Origin: Mesorhizobium_G sp049840935
Lineage (GTDB): Bacteria; Pseudomonadota; Alphaproteobacteria; Rhizobiales; Rhizobiaceae
Reading direction: 5' to 3'
Length of the DNA: 64,000 nucleotides
NCBI GenBank assembly: GCA_049840935.1
Contig: JASGJA010000010.1
Span: forward strand, 154,511 to 218,510
Part shown: piece after piece, positions 26,951 through 33,869 of the stretch
Layout: every line of letters begins with the position of its first letter
How positions within the stretch are numbered: the first letter of the stretch is position 1
Made by a program: the position numbers and the translations under genes
Notes under the pieces: model-generated
What the model was told of the DNA's origin: nothing
Databases searched by the model: none
What the model saw: only the letters and a program-made list of their open reading frames with translations

Positions 26951-27677
26951 GGCCGAAGAGCAGGCCGCAATCGAAGCCGCAGCGCTGGAAGCGCGCTACG
27001 GCGCAGCCTCGCCGCAGGAAATCATCGCCCGCTCGGTCGAACGCTTCGGCATAAACGGCATCGCCGCTGTTTCGTCCTTCGGTGCGGATTCTGCCGTGCT
27101 GCTGCATATGGTGGCGGAGATCGACCGCAATTTGCCGGTGCTTTTTCTGGACACAGGCAAGCATTTCGGTGAAACGCTCGAATATCGCGACGCGCTGGTT
27201 GCGGATTTCGGCCTGCGCGATATCCGCATCCTGACGCCGGAAGAAGCAGCATTGCGCGAAAAAGACCCGGACGGCACGCTGCATCAGCGCGACACAGATG
27301 CCTGCTGCGAAATCCGCAAGGTGGAGCCGCTGGCGCGTGGCGTTGAGCCCTTTCGCGCCTGGTTCACTGGCCGCAAGCGCTTTCAGGCTTCGACGCGTGC
27401 CGGACTTGCCGCCTTCGAGACGGTCGGACCGCGCCTCCGCATCAATCCGCTGGCGCGCTGGACCACCTCCGACCTTGCCGATTACATGCGTGGGCACGCC
27501 TTGCGCGAAAATCCACTCGTCGCCTATGGTTATCTCTCGATAGGCTGCTTTCCCTGCACACAGCCGGTAAAGCCCGGCGAAGATGCGCGAAGCGGACGCT
27601 GGGCGGGTCAGGCAAAGGTCGAGTGCGGCATCCATCTTGCCGGATTGGATCGCACCCTCGACAATAGCGGCCACTGA
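26925..27677 (+). CDS. cysH: assimilatory adenylylsulfate (APS) reductase
   Basis: A 250-residue thioredoxin-dependent reductase making sulfite from adenylylsulfate. The PAPS-reductase fold shows VSSFGADSAVLLHM and LDTGKHFGETLEYRD. The paired cysteines DACCEIRKVEPL and GCFPC, which bind a [4Fe-4S] cluster, mark it as APS- rather than PAPS-specific; the catalytic cysteine is in AKVECGIHL at the C terminus. The ATG at 26925 lies inside the end of cysI and has AGGAGG at 26913-26918; the longer frame from 26793 is only the shadow of cysI. Confidence 0.93.
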   Translation: MVAKPKPLEAEEQAAIEAAALEARYGAASPQEIIARSVERFGINGIAAVSSFGADSAVLLHMVAEIDRNLPVLFLDTGKHFGETLEYRDALVADFGLRDIRILTPEEAALREKDPDGTLHQRDTDACCEIRKVEPLARGVEPFRAWFTGRKRFQASTRAGLAAFETVGPRLRINPLARWTTSDLADYMRGHALRENPLVAYGYLSIGCFPCTQPVKPGEDARSGRWAGQAKVECGIHLAGLDRTLDNSGH

Positions 27678-27702
27678 CGCGCACAAGAACGGATTAATCT
27701 CA

Positions 27703-28236
27703 ATGAATGAAACTGCCGAACAGCCAGCCGTGCGCCTGTGGACGCTCGACGGTTTCCGTGACGATAAGTGGCGGCATGTCGAAGACACTGACGGGCTGAC
27801 CGCGACGGGCGATGTCATCTTGCCGCTGGATGCGTTTCTGGCTCTCGATGCGGAGGCGCGGCGTAGCGCCAATCACCGCATCGGCGTGCGCATCAAGCCG
27901 GGTGACAAGATCGAGGCAATTGCCGATCATCTTGATGATTTGCCGCTGGTCGCGTTGGAGTTCCCGGCTTTCAACGATGGCAGAAGCTTTTCCAAGGCCG
28001 AAATTCTGCGTCGTCGCTATGATTACAAGGGTGCGGTTCGTGCTGTCGGGCAGGTGCTGCCGGATCAGTTCTCGCACATGCTGCGTGTAGGGTTCACGGA
28101 GTTTGAAATTTCACACCCCGTGCTTCTGCGCTGGATCGACGAAGGCCGCATTGAAGGGCTCGGATTGTACAATCAGCCGTCAGCGCGCGATGAAAAGCCC
28201 GCCGGTAAATATTCTTGGCGGCGCCTACCGCTATAG
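27703..28236 (+). CDS. DUF934 protein, last gene of the sulfite operon
   Basis: A 177-residue DUF934 protein (sometimes called CysX or oxidoreductase-like in annotations). Recognizable blocks are RIGVRIKPGDKIE, FPAFNDGRSFSKAEILR and AVGQVLPDQFSHMLRVGF. The family nearly always follows cysI/cysH in proteobacteria and is thought to assist sulfite reduction; there is no proven reaction. It starts 25 bases after cysH. It is convergent with a small gene on the other strand, with two bases between the stops and no clear terminator. Confidence 0.85.
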   Translation: MNETAEQPAVRLWTLDGFRDDKWRHVEDTDGLTATGDVILPLDAFLALDAEARRSANHRIGVRIKPGDKIEAIADHLDDLPLVALEFPAFNDGRSFSKAEILRRRYDYKGAVRAVGQVLPDQFSHMLRVGFTEFEISHPVLLRWIDEGRIEGLGLYNQPSARDEKPAGKYSWRRLPL

Positions 28237-28238
28237 GG

Positions 28239-28433
28239 TCAAATACCCCTCATCCGCCGCATCTTCTTTTCGGCCTTTTCCAAGCGTTTGAGCTTGGCAG
28301 TCATGTCTGCCGGAATCTCTGTGTCGATTTCAAACTGCGGCAGCGCGGCTGCATAGCGGCGCGTGTCAGGGCTCGCAACTAGGCGGCGGATGGTATCCGC
28401 AACGCGGTTCCGATGAAGGTCGCTGGCGTACAT
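28239..28433 (-). CDS. small conserved-looking hypothetical protein
   Basis: A 64-residue charged protein (MYASDLHRNRVADTIRRLVA...). The ATG at 28433 has GAGGTG nearby, better than the upstream starts at 28484. It has no membrane helix and no known motif; the C terminus is rich in lysine and arginine (KAEKKMRRMRGI). I do not recognise a family with certainty. The good ribosome site and the coding-like composition are the only support. Confidence 0.55.
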   Translation of the reverse strand: MYASDLHRNRVADTIRRLVASPDTRRYAAALPQFEIDTEIPADMTAKLKRLEKAEKKMRRMRGI

Positions 28434-28615
28434 TTGCTTTTCACCTCGCGCTTTCATAACGCTATTGTGCCGTGAAAGTGCCAAATGCTGAACCGAGCTT
28501 TGTCTTTACGGTAAAACTTTCGTAAAATTGGATCTTTCTTGCATGATCGCCTGCACTTGATTTTTGCCTCCTGAACCTCGATATCGGGCGCAAGTTTAGA
28601 ACCTTTCAAGGTCAT

Positions 28616-29245
28616 ATGATGAGCAACAAGCCCAAAGACAAATCCGTATCTGAAGAAGCCCTTGCACCAGAAGAAGTGGTCGAGAAGGTCGAAGGCGATT
28701 TCGAGGTGCTAGAACGCCTGATGAAAGAGAATGAGGAACTAAAAGACCGCGCGCTGCGCATTGCAGCAGAGATGGAAAACCTGCGCCGCCGCACCGCGCG
28801 CGATGTTCAGGATGCCCGCTCTTACGCGATTGCCAATTTCGCACGCGATATGCTCACGGTTTCCGACAATCTGCGCCGCGGCCTCGACGCAATTCCTGCT
28901 GAGGCGCGCGAATCGGGCGATGCTGCTTTTAAAGCCCTGTTTGAGGGCGTTGATCTGACCGAGCGGGCTATGCTTTCCGCACTGGAGCGCCATGGCGTGA
29001 AAAAGCTTGAGCCGGAAGGTGAGAAATTCGATCCGAACTTCCATCAGGCTATGTTTGAAGTGCCGAATCCAGACGTACCGGCAAGCACGGTCCTGCAGGT
29101 TGTGCAACCTGGCTATTCCATCGGCGACCGCGTATTGCGGCCAGCAATGGTTGGCATTTCGACTGGCGGACCGAAATCTGCCCCGGCGAATAGCAATGCC
29201 CCGGAGCCCGGCCCGGTAAACGAGCAGGCCGAAAAGGACGCCTGA
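28616..29245 (+). CDS. grpE: nucleotide exchange factor GrpE
   Basis: A 209-residue cochaperone that exchanges ADP for ATP on DnaK. A long N-terminal coiled coil (VLERLMKENEELKDRALRIA, EMENLRRRTARDVQDA) is followed by the beta domain with GVKKLEPEGEKFDPNFHQAM and VVQPGYSIGDRVLRPAMVGI. A second ATG directly follows the first, so the start may be one codon later. In many Rhizobiales grpE follows hrcA; here hrcA is not upstream. The 131 bases before it hold a CTTG (28556-28559) with a weak sigma32-like second element 17 bases on, which I do not call as a promoter. Confidence 0.95.
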   Translation: MMSNKPKDKSVSEEALAPEEVVEKVEGDFEVLERLMKENEELKDRALRIAAEMENLRRRTARDVQDARSYAIANFARDMLTVSDNLRRGLDAIPAEARESGDAAFKALFEGVDLTERAMLSALERHGVKKLEPEGEKFDPNFHQAMFEVPNPDVPASTVLQVVQPGYSIGDRVLRPAMVGISTGGPKSAPANSNAPEPGPVNEQAEKDA

Positions 29246-29257
29246 CGGCGCATTTCC

Positions 29258-29752
29258 ATGAGCAATTATGCGGCTTTCATCAAAGCACTTGCCTCTGATC
29301 AGCCGCAGCCCGCGACAGCCTGCGCAGCACTGGAAGCGCTCACCCAAACACTCATAGGCGTGAAGCTTTTCACGCTTATGGTGTCTGACACGACTGCCAA
29401 AGAGGCCGAACGCATCTACTCCAACATGCCAGACGCCTACCCGGTTTTCGGCACCAAGCCCTATAATGAAACGCGGTGGTCGGACATTACGCTCACGCGC
29501 CAGCAGACCTTCGTGGCCAATACTATTGAAGAAATCGCCGAAGTATTCGGCGATTACGAACTGATTCAATCGCTCGGCTGCGAATCGGTCATCAATGTGC
29601 CGGTCGTGGTTGGCGGTTCGGTTATAGGCACTATCAACTGCCTGCACGAAAGCGGCTTTTACACTCCGGAACGCGTGCAGGCAGCAGAGGCGCTCAAATT
29701 ACCCGGCGCTGCCTGCATGATGTTGCATGCGTTGCGAAAGAGCGCGGCATGA
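29258..29752 (+). CDS. GAF-domain protein
   Basis: A 164-residue single GAF domain: VKLFTLMVSDTTAKEAERIY, QTFVANTIEEIAEVFGDY, and the strand VINVPVVVGGSVIGTINCL. Such proteins bind a small ligand or sense redox state; the ligand is unknown. It follows grpE by 12 bases and overlaps the TRIC-channel gene by four bases (ATGA), so it is translationally coupled to the channel. No output domain is present. Confidence 0.83.
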   Translation: MSNYAAFIKALASDQPQPATACAALEALTQTLIGVKLFTLMVSDTTAKEAERIYSNMPDAYPVFGTKPYNETRWSDITLTRQQTFVANTIEEIAEVFGDYELIQSLGCESVINVPVVVGGSVIGTINCLHESGFYTPERVQAAEALKLPGAACMMLHALRKSAA

Positions 29753-30402
29753 CACCCATTCAGTTTCTAGACTATGCCGGCATCGCCGTTTTTGCCGCCA
29801 CCGGCGCATTGTCGGCATCGCGCAAGCAACTGGATATTGTCGGCTTCATTTTCCTGGCGGGCATTACCGGTATCGGTGGCGGTACGTTGCGGGATGTCAT
29901 TTTGAACGTTCCGGTATTCTGGATCGGCAACAATATTTATGTGCTGACCTGTGTCGTCACCGCAGTGCTCGTCTTCTTCACGGCGCATCTGGTCGAATCT
30001 CGCTGGCGCCTGCTTCTGTGGCTGGATGCCATTGGTCTGGCGGCTTTCGCAGCGATGGGCGCGGCGAAAGGTCTTGCAATCACCGGATCACCCGCAGTCG
30101 CAATCATAACAGGAATGTTGACGGCAACGTTCGGCGGAATTTTGCGTGATATAATTGCGGGCGAGCCATCTGTATTGTTGCGGCCGGAAATTTATATCAC
30201 TGCGGCGGGTGTGGCAGCCGCGGTTTATGTGATTGCGGACAGGCTGCTGGTCGCTCCGCAAGTTGCGGCAGTATTGGCGTTTGCTTCGGGCTTCCTCGTG
30301 CGCGGCGGAGCCTTGCGGTTTGGCTGGAGCCTTCGGCCTTATAAAAGTCGTCCGGGACGCAATCCGGAAGATATCCCGGAGCGCCGTTCCAAACGGATGT
30401 AG
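29749..30402 (+). CDS. trimeric intracellular cation (TRIC) channel family protein
   Basis: A 217-residue membrane protein with about seven helices, formerly UPF0126. The two repeated family motifs are GIGGGTLRDVILN near residue 45 and TFGGILRDIIAGE near residue 130. Bacterial TRIC proteins conduct K+ and Na+. The basic tail (RPYKSRPGRNPEDIPERRSK) is cytoplasmic. It is translationally coupled to the GAF gene, so ligand-controlled ion flux is conceivable but unproven. Confidence 0.87.
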   Translation: MTPIQFLDYAGIAVFAATGALSASRKQLDIVGFIFLAGITGIGGGTLRDVILNVPVFWIGNNIYVLTCVVTAVLVFFTAHLVESRWRLLLWLDAIGLAAFAAMGAAKGLAITGSPAVAIITGMLTATFGGILRDIIAGEPSVLLRPEIYITAAGVAAAVYVIADRLLVAPQVAAVLAFASGFLVRGGALRFGWSLRPYKSRPGRNPEDIPERRSKRM

Positions 30403-30429
30403 AGCGCTTCAGATTAATGAGTCCTGATC

Positions 30430-30912
30430 CTAGATTGAAGCAATCTTGTTCAGCAATCGCAGCAGTGTTTCCGCCTCGCGTGCCGATAGTGGCGCAAGCG
30501 TTTCCTGCGTAATCTCTCGCGCAAGTTCCACCAGTTCACGCACAGCCCGATTGCCCTCTGGCGTAATCCGCACGATCAGGCGACGCTTGTCGGTGTCGTC
30601 CTTATCAACCGTAAGAAAGCCTCTCGCCTTCAACCGGTCGATCACACCTTTGATCGTAGCGGCATCCATCGCGACCAGTTGCCCAAGCTGGTTCTGCGAG
30701 GTCTCGCCAGTCTCATGCAGCATGGCGAGCGCTGCAAATTGCGGTGGCGTCAAATCCTCGATCCGCGATGCGAATATCGCCACGTGCCGCTGATGCGCCT
30801 TGCGCAACACGAACCCGATCTGCTCCTGCAGCCGGTATTCGGCTGGCGTATCATCCTCGATACTCGCCAGCTTCAAAATGTTTTCGCGTGCGCTCAACGC
30901 TGGCCGTCCCAA
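30430..30912 (-). CDS. MarR-family regulator, resembling NicR
   Basis: A 160-residue winged-helix regulator. Helical N terminus (EYRLQEQIGFVLRKAHQRHV), then the DNA-binding core with SQNQLGQLVAMDAATIKGVI and the wing DKRRLIVRITPEGNRAVREL. The RHVAIF and MDAATIKGVIDRLKARG segments remind me of NicR, the MarR repressor of nicotinate degradation in Pseudomonas putida that responds to 6-hydroxynicotinate; this is recollection, not alignment. It is the last gene of the six-gene operon and overlaps the preceding gene by 19 bases, so it is probably the local regulator. Its likely operator is the GTATAC palindrome at 37489-37508. Confidence 0.82.
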   Translation of the reverse strand: MGRPALSARENILKLASIEDDTPAEYRLQEQIGFVLRKAHQRHVAIFASRIEDLTPPQFAALAMLHETGETSQNQLGQLVAMDAATIKGVIDRLKARGFLTVDKDDTDKRRLIVRITPEGNRAVRELVELAREITQETLAPLSAREAETLLRLLNKIASI

Positions 30913-31475
30913 GCTTTGATGTCTTTTGCTTCCAGCCCGCCCATACGATTATGAATGCGCGGCCCGCCGGTCATCACCAGAACGTAGAGGATTTCGTCAG
31001 GGCGGGGGCCGTCCGCGATCCCCACTTCCATCGCGTCGAAGTGGCTACGCACATAGGCCGCGTTGATATGGCCGATAGGAACGTCGAGCCGCGAGCCAAA
31101 AGCGCCGACCTTCTTGGCAGATGGAACGATAGCCTTTGCCTCGCCCAATCGCTCGCGCATCGCATAACCGCCTGGCACATGCCACAGCGCGCCATGTTCC
31201 AACTCGCCCGCCGTTCCAACGATTGCGCCCTTGCCATAGCCGTCGATGCCATCCTTGCCGCCCAGCGCCTCGATCAACCTGTCAGCCATCATCAGGCCGA
31301 GCGGCTTGAGATCATCCATCGCGGGCTGCAATTCCTCGACATATCGCCCTGCAAACGGATTTTTCACCAGCGCCATCACTGCCGCGCGGCGGCGAGGCAC
31401 AGCCGCCACCGGCCCGCCTTCGTGGAAGATTTCTTCCACCTGCACGACAATCTTTCGGATCGGAAATTCAGGCAT
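30894..31475 (-). CDS. PF06684 'amino acid synthesis' family protein
   Basis: A 193-residue protein of the family named amino acid synthesis (PF06684, formerly DUF1185). Blocks: IRKIVVQVEEIFHEGG, RRRAAVMALVKNPFAGRY, GTAGELEHGALWHVPGGYAM and GSRLDVPIGHINAAYVRSHF. The family name does not reflect a proven reaction. It overlaps UPF0280 upstream and the MarR gene downstream, so it is made together with them. In this operon it is a candidate for a late step in ring degradation, which is inference from position only. Confidence 0.78.
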   Translation of the reverse strand: MPEFPIRKIVVQVEEIFHEGGPVAAVPRRRAAVMALVKNPFAGRYVEELQPAMDDLKPLGLMMADRLIEALGGKDGIDGYGKGAIVGTAGELEHGALWHVPGGYAMRERLGEAKAIVPSAKKVGAFGSRLDVPIGHINAAYVRSHFDAMEVGIADGPRPDEILYVLVMTGGPRIHNRMGGLEAKDIKAWDGQR

Positions 31476-32349
31476 TCTGGAGGCTCCCTGATAATGCTTG
31501 TTTTTGCGGCGGCATGGCCACCGGCATACCTTGCGTCATGCGGCATTGACCATTCAGAAACAGTGCCGCAGCTGAAATCACCCCACGCTCGCGCAATTCG
31601 TCTGCCTTGCGCAAGCCCGCATCAAGCGCCCGCGCGGCCTCTTGCGTTGTCAGGCTGCCGACACCCACCGTAACCAGCCTGCCACCCAGATCACTGTCCG
31701 GCTGTAGCGAAACAGCAGGCGCACGGCTGATGCTTTCATGTCCCGGCAGATCGACTGCGTTCGCGATTATCGTGGCCGCAGCATCCGCCTGCGCGCCGGT
31801 CCGTGCCAGCACCGTTACCGCGTCGGCAATGCCCAACGAAAAGCTGCGCCCGCGCCAGCCGCTTGTTGCGACGCCGCGCACATCATCGTTCGTGCCGATA
31901 TAAATACGATCGGCAAAGCCGTTGCCCGTTCCGGCAATCGCCAGCATCATAGTCGCGTCATCGTTGAGATAGAGTGCGCTGTCACCGCCATTGTTCGCAT
32001 AGGCTTTTTCGAGCCGCCGTCCGGCGATCATATGCGCCAGCACTTCATCGGCCACCGCTCCGGCCACCGCCGCCATCGGCGTAATAAATACGGGAAAGAA
32101 CACCTGAGCCGCCGCCTCCATGTTCTGTGCAATCTTACTGCGAAATGCTCGCGGTGCCGCGCTCACAGGCATTCGCAGCTCCGGCAGTTCCGCGACAAGC
32201 TCCTCAAGAATGGTGCCGAAACGCGCCGCAGCCTGATCGTATGCTCGCTGCACCTCTTCACTCGCGCCAAACGCCTCTGCGATGATATCAATCGGCCCGT
32301 GATTGAGGTGCAGCCTGCGGCCTAGCATGGTGGCTTGCGGCGCGTTCAT
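31468..32349 (-). CDS. UPF0280 family protein
   Basis: A 293-residue protein of UPF0280, a family related in fold to ApbE (flavin transferase). Conserved blocks: HLNHGPIDIIAEAFG, MAAVAGAVADEVLAHM, KAYANNGGDSALYL and GVATSGWRGRSFSLGIADAV; the NNGGD block corresponds to the nucleotide-metal site region of ApbE-like proteins. The ATG at 32349 overlaps the preceding stop by four bases; the longer frame to 32400 is discarded. Function unknown. An ApbE-like protein next to a flavoprotein-type reductase suggests cofactor attachment or maturation, which is speculative. Confidence 0.8.
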   Translation of the reverse strand: MNAPQATMLGRRLHLNHGPIDIIAEAFGASEEVQRAYDQAAARFGTILEELVAELPELRMPVSAAPRAFRSKIAQNMEAAAQVFFPVFITPMAAVAGAVADEVLAHMIAGRRLEKAYANNGGDSALYLNDDATMMLAIAGTGNGFADRIYIGTNDDVRGVATSGWRGRSFSLGIADAVTVLARTGAQADAAATIIANAVDLPGHESISRAPAVSLQPDSDLGGRLVTVGVGSLTTQEAARALDAGLRKADELRERGVISAAALFLNGQCRMTQGMPVAMPPQKQALSGSLQNA

Positions 32350-33869
32350 CGTTGCGCACCGCCGAGTTTTGCCTGCTCTATCTGCGCATGCAAGGGCCAA
32401 GGATTTTCACGCGGCGCGGGCTGTTCCGAGCGCGCATTCCAATACTCACCGCCTCTTTTCAATACATCATCTACCGTACGAATTTCCTCCGCATATCCAC
32501 CAAGCGCCAGATAATCATCCCGCCGCAGCGTGAATTCGATAGGGGCAACCAGTGCGGGAGTCGGCACATAGCCGAAAGCGTTATCGGGCACGCGGGTAAC
32601 ATCGACCATCAGCGTGATACCGCCGCCCGGCCACACATAGACCGGCGCGCCACCAACCGTCACATAAGTTTGCAATCCCTGTACTGAACGGGTCAGGTTC
32701 ACCGGATTTTCCACCACGCCCGCCCGCAGCGAACCGCCTGCTCCACCCACGAACAGCACGGTACATAACGCCGGTTCGCAATTCTGTTCGATCAAATCGA
32801 CAGACTTGCGCAGGCGATCCGGAAACGGTTTCAGCACCGGCTTCAATTCGTCGTCCAGCTCGTAATAGGCGAACTGCTCGCCGGTCGTGGAAACCATCAT
32901 CAGCGACAGGCCGGGTCGCGCACCCTTGGCTGCGTTCCACGGTCCCAATATCTGCAACGGATCGTCAATTGCGGCGCCGCCCCATCCCAGCCCCGGTTCG
33001 GCCACCTTGAAGTAGCGCCCCGGCGTGGACCGCCTGCCGACAATCTTGATGCCGGTATCTTCCCAACCGATGACCTTGCCCGCCTGATGTTCCGAGACAA
33101 CGCCGGTAATGTGGTCGTCCACAACCACCACTTCGTCCACCAATCCGCGCCATTGTTTTGCGAACATGCCGATGGTAGCCGAACCGCAACCAACGCGCAT
33201 ACGCTGCTCGGTCTTTCCGTCGATTACCGGCGGCATTCCCGCCTGCACGATCAGGCTCGCGCCTCCATCAATGGCAAGCTCGACCGGCTGGCGATTGCAC
33301 AGCGCCAACAGCGTGTCGCAGGTCACGCGGCCCTCCTGCTTTGAGCCACCCGTCAGATGATGCACGCCGCCCAACGACAGCATTTGCGAGCCATATTCGG
33401 CAGTGGTCACATGACCAACCGCCTCGCCCTGTGCGCGAACCACTGCCGTTTCCGGACCAAGATGGCGGTCGGTGTCGATTTTCACCTTGACGCCGCAATA
33501 AGAGAAAATTCCCTCGGTCACGACCGTCACCAGATCGACGCCTTCGACCTCCTGACTAACGATGAACGGCGCTGGCTTATAATCGGGATAGGTGGTTCCC
33601 GCGCCGATGGCCGAAACAAAACGCTGGCGCGTGTTGACCAGCGAACCGTCCCACTCACTGCCCTCAAACGCTACAACCTGCTCATGGTCGAGAATGCGCA
33701 AGGGATCGCAGCGCGTGATCTTTCCTCCGAAATTGCCGTAGCGGTCGCACGCGCCGGTGCGCCCCTCCGCGATGTAACACATCACCGGGCAGGCGTCGCA
33801 GCGCAGCTTTTCCGAGACTTTCTTGTCGCCCGGCTCATGTGTCTCGAAACGCTCGGAAAGCTCGCTCAT
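32346..33869 (-). CDS. 6-hydroxynicotinate reductase-like Fe-S protein
   Basis: A 507-residue protein commonly annotated 6-hydroxynicotinate reductase after the Eubacterium barkeri enzyme that reduces 6-hydroxynicotinate to 1,4,5,6-tetrahydro-6-oxonicotinate. Cysteines C24-x2-C27-x3-C31-x9-C41 (CDACPVMCYIAEG...GAC) look like [4Fe-4S] ligands. Other blocks: GIFSYCGVKVKIDTDRHLGP, LGGVHHLTGGSKQEGRVTC, VGCGSATIGMFAKQW and YVWPGGGITLMVDV. It overlaps its neighbours on both sides by four bases. In Azorhizobium caulinodans nicotinate breakdown runs through the same tetrahydro intermediate, so the reaction has precedent in this order. The substrate here is unproven. Confidence 0.75.
   Translation of the reverse strand: MSELSERFETHEPGDKKVSEKLRCDACPVMCYIAEGRTGACDRYGNFGGKITRCDPLRILDHEQVVAFEGSEWDGSLVNTRQRFVSAIGAGTTYPDYKPAPFIVSQEVEGVDLVTVVTEGIFSYCGVKVKIDTDRHLGPETAVVRAQGEAVGHVTTAEYGSQMLSLGGVHHLTGGSKQEGRVTCDTLLALCNRQPVELAIDGGASLIVQAGMPPVIDGKTEQRMRVGCGSATIGMFAKQWRGLVDEVVVVDDHITGVVSEHQAGKVIGWEDTGIKIVGRRSTPGRYFKVAEPGLGWGGAAIDDPLQILGPWNAAKGARPGLSLMMVSTTGEQFAYYELDDELKPVLKPFPDRLRKSVDLIEQNCEPALCTVLFVGGAGGSLRAGVVENPVNLTRSVQGLQTYVTVGGAPVYVWPGGGITLMVDVTRVPDNAFGYVPTPALVAPIEFTLRRDDYLALGGYAEEIRTVDDVLKRGGEYWNARSEQPAPRENPWPLHAQIEQAKLGGAQR

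Noticed and set aside
28556..28584. Sigma32-type promoter before grpE
   Set aside because: CTTG is present with the right spacing, but the second element CTCGATAT is too far from consensus to claim.
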